Origin: Legionellales bacterium
Lineage (GTDB): Bacteria > Pseudomonadota > Gammaproteobacteria > Legionellales > Legionellaceae
Direction of reading: 5' to 3'
Length of the DNA stretch: 14,229 nucleotides
NCBI GenBank assembly: GCA_003489505.1
Contig: DNMA01000052.1
Span: forward strand, 1-14,229
Shown here: in pieces, positions 14,209-14,229 of the stretch
Layout: each line of letters starts with the position of its first letter
Position numbering within the stretch: position 1 is the stretch's first letter
Notes under the pieces: generated by a model
What the model saw: only the letters and a program-made list of their open reading frames with translations
Databases searched by the model: none
What the model was told of the DNA's origin: nothing
Position numbers and translations under genes: made by a program

Positions 14209-14229
14209 GCACATCACCAAGTGAGTGGT

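Noticed and set aside
14026..14220. Minus-strand 64-residue hydrophobic open frame
   Set aside because: The translation is a low-complexity Ile/Leu/Phe run produced by A-rich plus-strand DNA, has no ribosome site before its ATG, and runs antisense through the strong promoter and UP-like tract.
1..14229. CRISPR array, tRNA or rRNA gene, prophage or toxin-antitoxin system
   Set aside because: No regularly spaced repeats, no cloverleaf or rRNA core sequence, and no phage or toxin-antitoxin proteins were found on either strand.

Overview
The window is AT-rich, densely packed chromosomal DNA from a gammaproteobacterium. The evidence is a FadE-type long acyl-CoA dehydrogenase, an EF-P with Lys34 next to its EpmB lysine aminomutase, an AmgK/MurU cell-wall recycling pair, and an lptD-surA-pdxA operon. 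The base composition and gene set recall host-associated Legionellales (Legionella/Coxiella/Berkiella relatives). That placement is inference; no gene here fixes a genus.

Layout. Positions ~8-1589 hold an IS3-type insertion sequence on the minus strand, with OrfA and OrfB joined by a -1 frameshift site. The OrfB N-terminal region has no start codon of its own. A small Gly/Tyr-rich lipoprotein gene (1717-1971) converges on efp (1968-2537, minus), and their stop codons interlock. epmB (about 2611-3594) is divergent from efp, followed by fadE (3667-6078) and an unrecognised 227-residue protein (6158-6841) that has its own promoter and a TTG start. That gene converges with and overlaps murU, the second gene of a minus-strand amgK-murU operon (8508 down to 6816). 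Divergent from amgK is the plus-strand operon lptD-surA-pdxA-folA (8574-13857), whose junctions downstream of surA are nearly gapless. The last ~370 bases have no convincing gene. They hold nested inverted repeats, an 11-bp perfect hairpin, and a strong AT-flanked promoter (TTGACA-16-TAGAAT) that fires out of the window, probably toward a stable RNA or a highly expressed gene.

How the genes work together. SurA is the periplasmic chaperone that helps outer-membrane beta-barrels such as LptD fold, and LptD inserts LPS into the outer membrane. AmgK and MurU recycle MurNAc to UDP-MurNAc. The centre of the window is therefore an envelope-biogenesis block with two housekeeping passengers (PLP synthesis, folate reduction). 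efp and epmB form a translation-factor/modification pair; EpmB makes the (R)-beta-lysine that is attached to EF-P Lys34. The genes rsmA, apaG and apaH, which lie between pdxA and folA in Escherichia coli, are absent at that junction here.

No CRISPR array, tRNA, rRNA body or clearly novel multi-gene system was found. The most open questions are the orphan gene at 6158-6841 and the structured noncoding tail at 13858-14229.
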